NCBI RefSeq assembly: GCF_038002345.1
Contig: NZ_JBBOCJ010000001.1
Location: forward strand, 2,046,001-2,110,000
DNA length: 64,000 nt
Direction of reading: 5' to 3'
Source of the DNA: Paenibacillus sp. FSL M7-0420
GTDB lineage: Bacteria; Bacillota; Bacilli; Paenibacillales; Paenibacillaceae
Shown here: one piece after another, positions 63,410 through 64,000 of the stretch
Position numbering within the stretch: the stretch's first letter is position 1
How the letters are laid out: each line of letters opens with the position of its first letter
Made by a program: the position numbers and the translations under genes
Notes under the pieces: generated by a model
What the model was told of the DNA's origin: nothing
Databases searched by the model: none
What the model saw: only the letters and a program-made list of their open reading frames with translations

Positions 63410-63761
63410 GGGCGGACTGATTGTGGAGAAGCGGTAGCGTTCGCCTTTGTTCACGGATTTTTACCGCTGAGTCCATTCTAATTAAATCCGGGAACAACAG
63501 CGATCGGAACAACGGTCCGTTTGCGGAGCGTCCATTAAAGCTCCCACATCGCTCCTCCCTCGCCTCAGGCTCTTGAATCAAACACCGCTCCTCCCTCGAC
63601 TTAATATCCCAATCTTCCCTGGCGCTTCCTCCCAGCCCCCGCATCCCGCTGAGCGCACATTTTACACCCCGTTGATAATCGCCGCCGGAACTGGTATTTT
63701 GCCGAAAATGCAGGTAGAGTGTTCTCATGGACATAAACACGAGGGAAGAGGACCGCCGCAG
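63410..63761. other. Noncoding region before the sensor kinase gene
   Basis: No gene is supported. Points of note: a CGGATTT/AAATCCG inverted pair around 63458-63490, and the block CGCTCCTCCCTCG repeated near 63552 and 63587. A response-regulator gene (phoP), expected here by Bacillus order, is absent. Confidence 0.6.
63672..63700 (+). promoter_or_regulatory. Possible promoter of the sensor kinase gene
   Basis: TTGATA and TATTTT are 17 bases apart, ending about 60 bases before the gene start. Confidence 0.45.
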
Positions 63762-64000
63762 ATGAAACCATTCCGCATTCGACTTACCATCATACTTATG
63801 GCACTGATAGGAATATCAATGACCGGGGCCGGGATCACCATGGCTCAGCTGTTCAAGGATTCGCATATTTCCGTGCTGGAAGAGAACATGTCCCGGGAAA
63901 TAAAGCTGCTCTCCGGCACCTTCTCATTCATGGATACCAGCAGCCCGGATGCCCTGAACTACTATACAGAACAGGCAGAGAGGATATCCGTCTTGACCGG
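63762..64000 (+). CDS. PhoR/PnpS-like sensor histidine kinase (5' part, runs off the window)
   Basis: ATG behind GAGGGAAGAGGACC. Only the first 79 residues are inside the window. They show a membrane segment (about residues 7-29), then an external helical part (HISVLEENMSREIKLLSG landmark) with the 'EENMSREI' and 'YYTEQAERISVLTG' pattern typical of PhoR/PnpS sensor starts. Such kinases respond to phosphate limitation. The kinase core is beyond the end, so the call rests on this start and on the position downstream of mdh, as for phoPR in B. subtilis, with a 20-kb insertion between. Confidence 0.7.
   Translation, partial: MKPFRIRLTIILMALIGISMTGAGITMAQLFKDSHISVLEENMSREIKLLSGTFSFMDTSSPDALNYYTEQAERISVLT

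Noticed and set aside
63396..63740. 114-codon minus-strand frame before the kinase gene
   Set aside because: No ribosome site and no protein-like composition; the region holds dispersed-repeat-like blocks.

Overview
The window looks like a chromosomal segment of a Paenibacillus-type, spore-forming Firmicute. It carries Bacillales sporulation genes (ytrH, ytrI, ytvI and five YheC/YheD-type ATP-grasp genes), many TTG and GTG starts behind strong AGGAGG-like ribosome binding sites, moderately high G+C core genes, and a core gene order recognisably shared with Bacillus subtilis (ytoI, ytpI, ytrI/ytrH, dnaE, accDA, pyk, fxsA, ytvI, citZ-icd-mdh, then a phosphate-type sensor kinase). Species identity is inference; no rRNA or tRNA gene is present.

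Layout. 0-9.5 kb: a split WapA-like surface system made of a DNRLRE/carbohydrate-binding exoprotein, an Rhs/YD-repeat protein with a variable C-terminal tip, and a small probable immunity gene. 9.5-14.5 kb: an AT-richer accessory patch with a lone Mrr-like nuclease, a wrecked MerR regulator followed by a CPBP protease, a methyltransferase, a lipoprotein, and a fossil second copy of that lipoprotein locus. 14.6-22 kb: a compact reverse-strand cluster of five YheC/YheD-like ATP-grasp proteins plus a GNAT protein, next to yheA. 22-31.5 kb: the ytoI/ytpI/ytrI/ytrH/dnaE core, with an Ala/Pro/Gly-rich insertion in DnaE, then a PgpA-like gene. 31.5-44.2 kb: fatty acid and central carbon genes (accD-accA, pyk, citZ, icd, mdh) interspersed with a G1 peptidase, an MFS transporter, a thioesterase, fxsA and ytvI. 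44.3-48.5 kb: an SLH protein, a GNAT, an amidohydrolase and an SDR. 48.6-51.8 kb: a TPP-riboswitch-controlled tenI-thiS-thiG-thiH operon. 51.9-55.7 kb: yfbR, a fused class I fumarase, and bioB with its own BirA-type operator. 55.7-62.8 kb: two large secreted starch-active enzymes, a GH13 protein and a GH119 protein, that share their C-terminal binding modules and resemble the igtY/igtZ pair of Bacillus circulans. 62.8-64 kb: a 10-copy, exactly 51-bp-periodic palindrome array, noncoding DNA, and the start of a PhoR/PnpS-like sensor kinase.

The most striking unexplained signal is the palindrome array at 62838-63318. Its unit also occurs as diverged copies elsewhere in the window (30179-30210, 30547-30573 and 51877-51950, the last keeping the same 51-bp spacing), so it looks like a dispersed repeat family able to expand in tandem. 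Second-tier items are the Rhs tip with its neighbour, the five-gene ATP-grasp cluster, the starch locus behind a perfect 18-bp LacI-type operator, and ytvI, whose only well-placed ribosome binding site points at an AUC codon.
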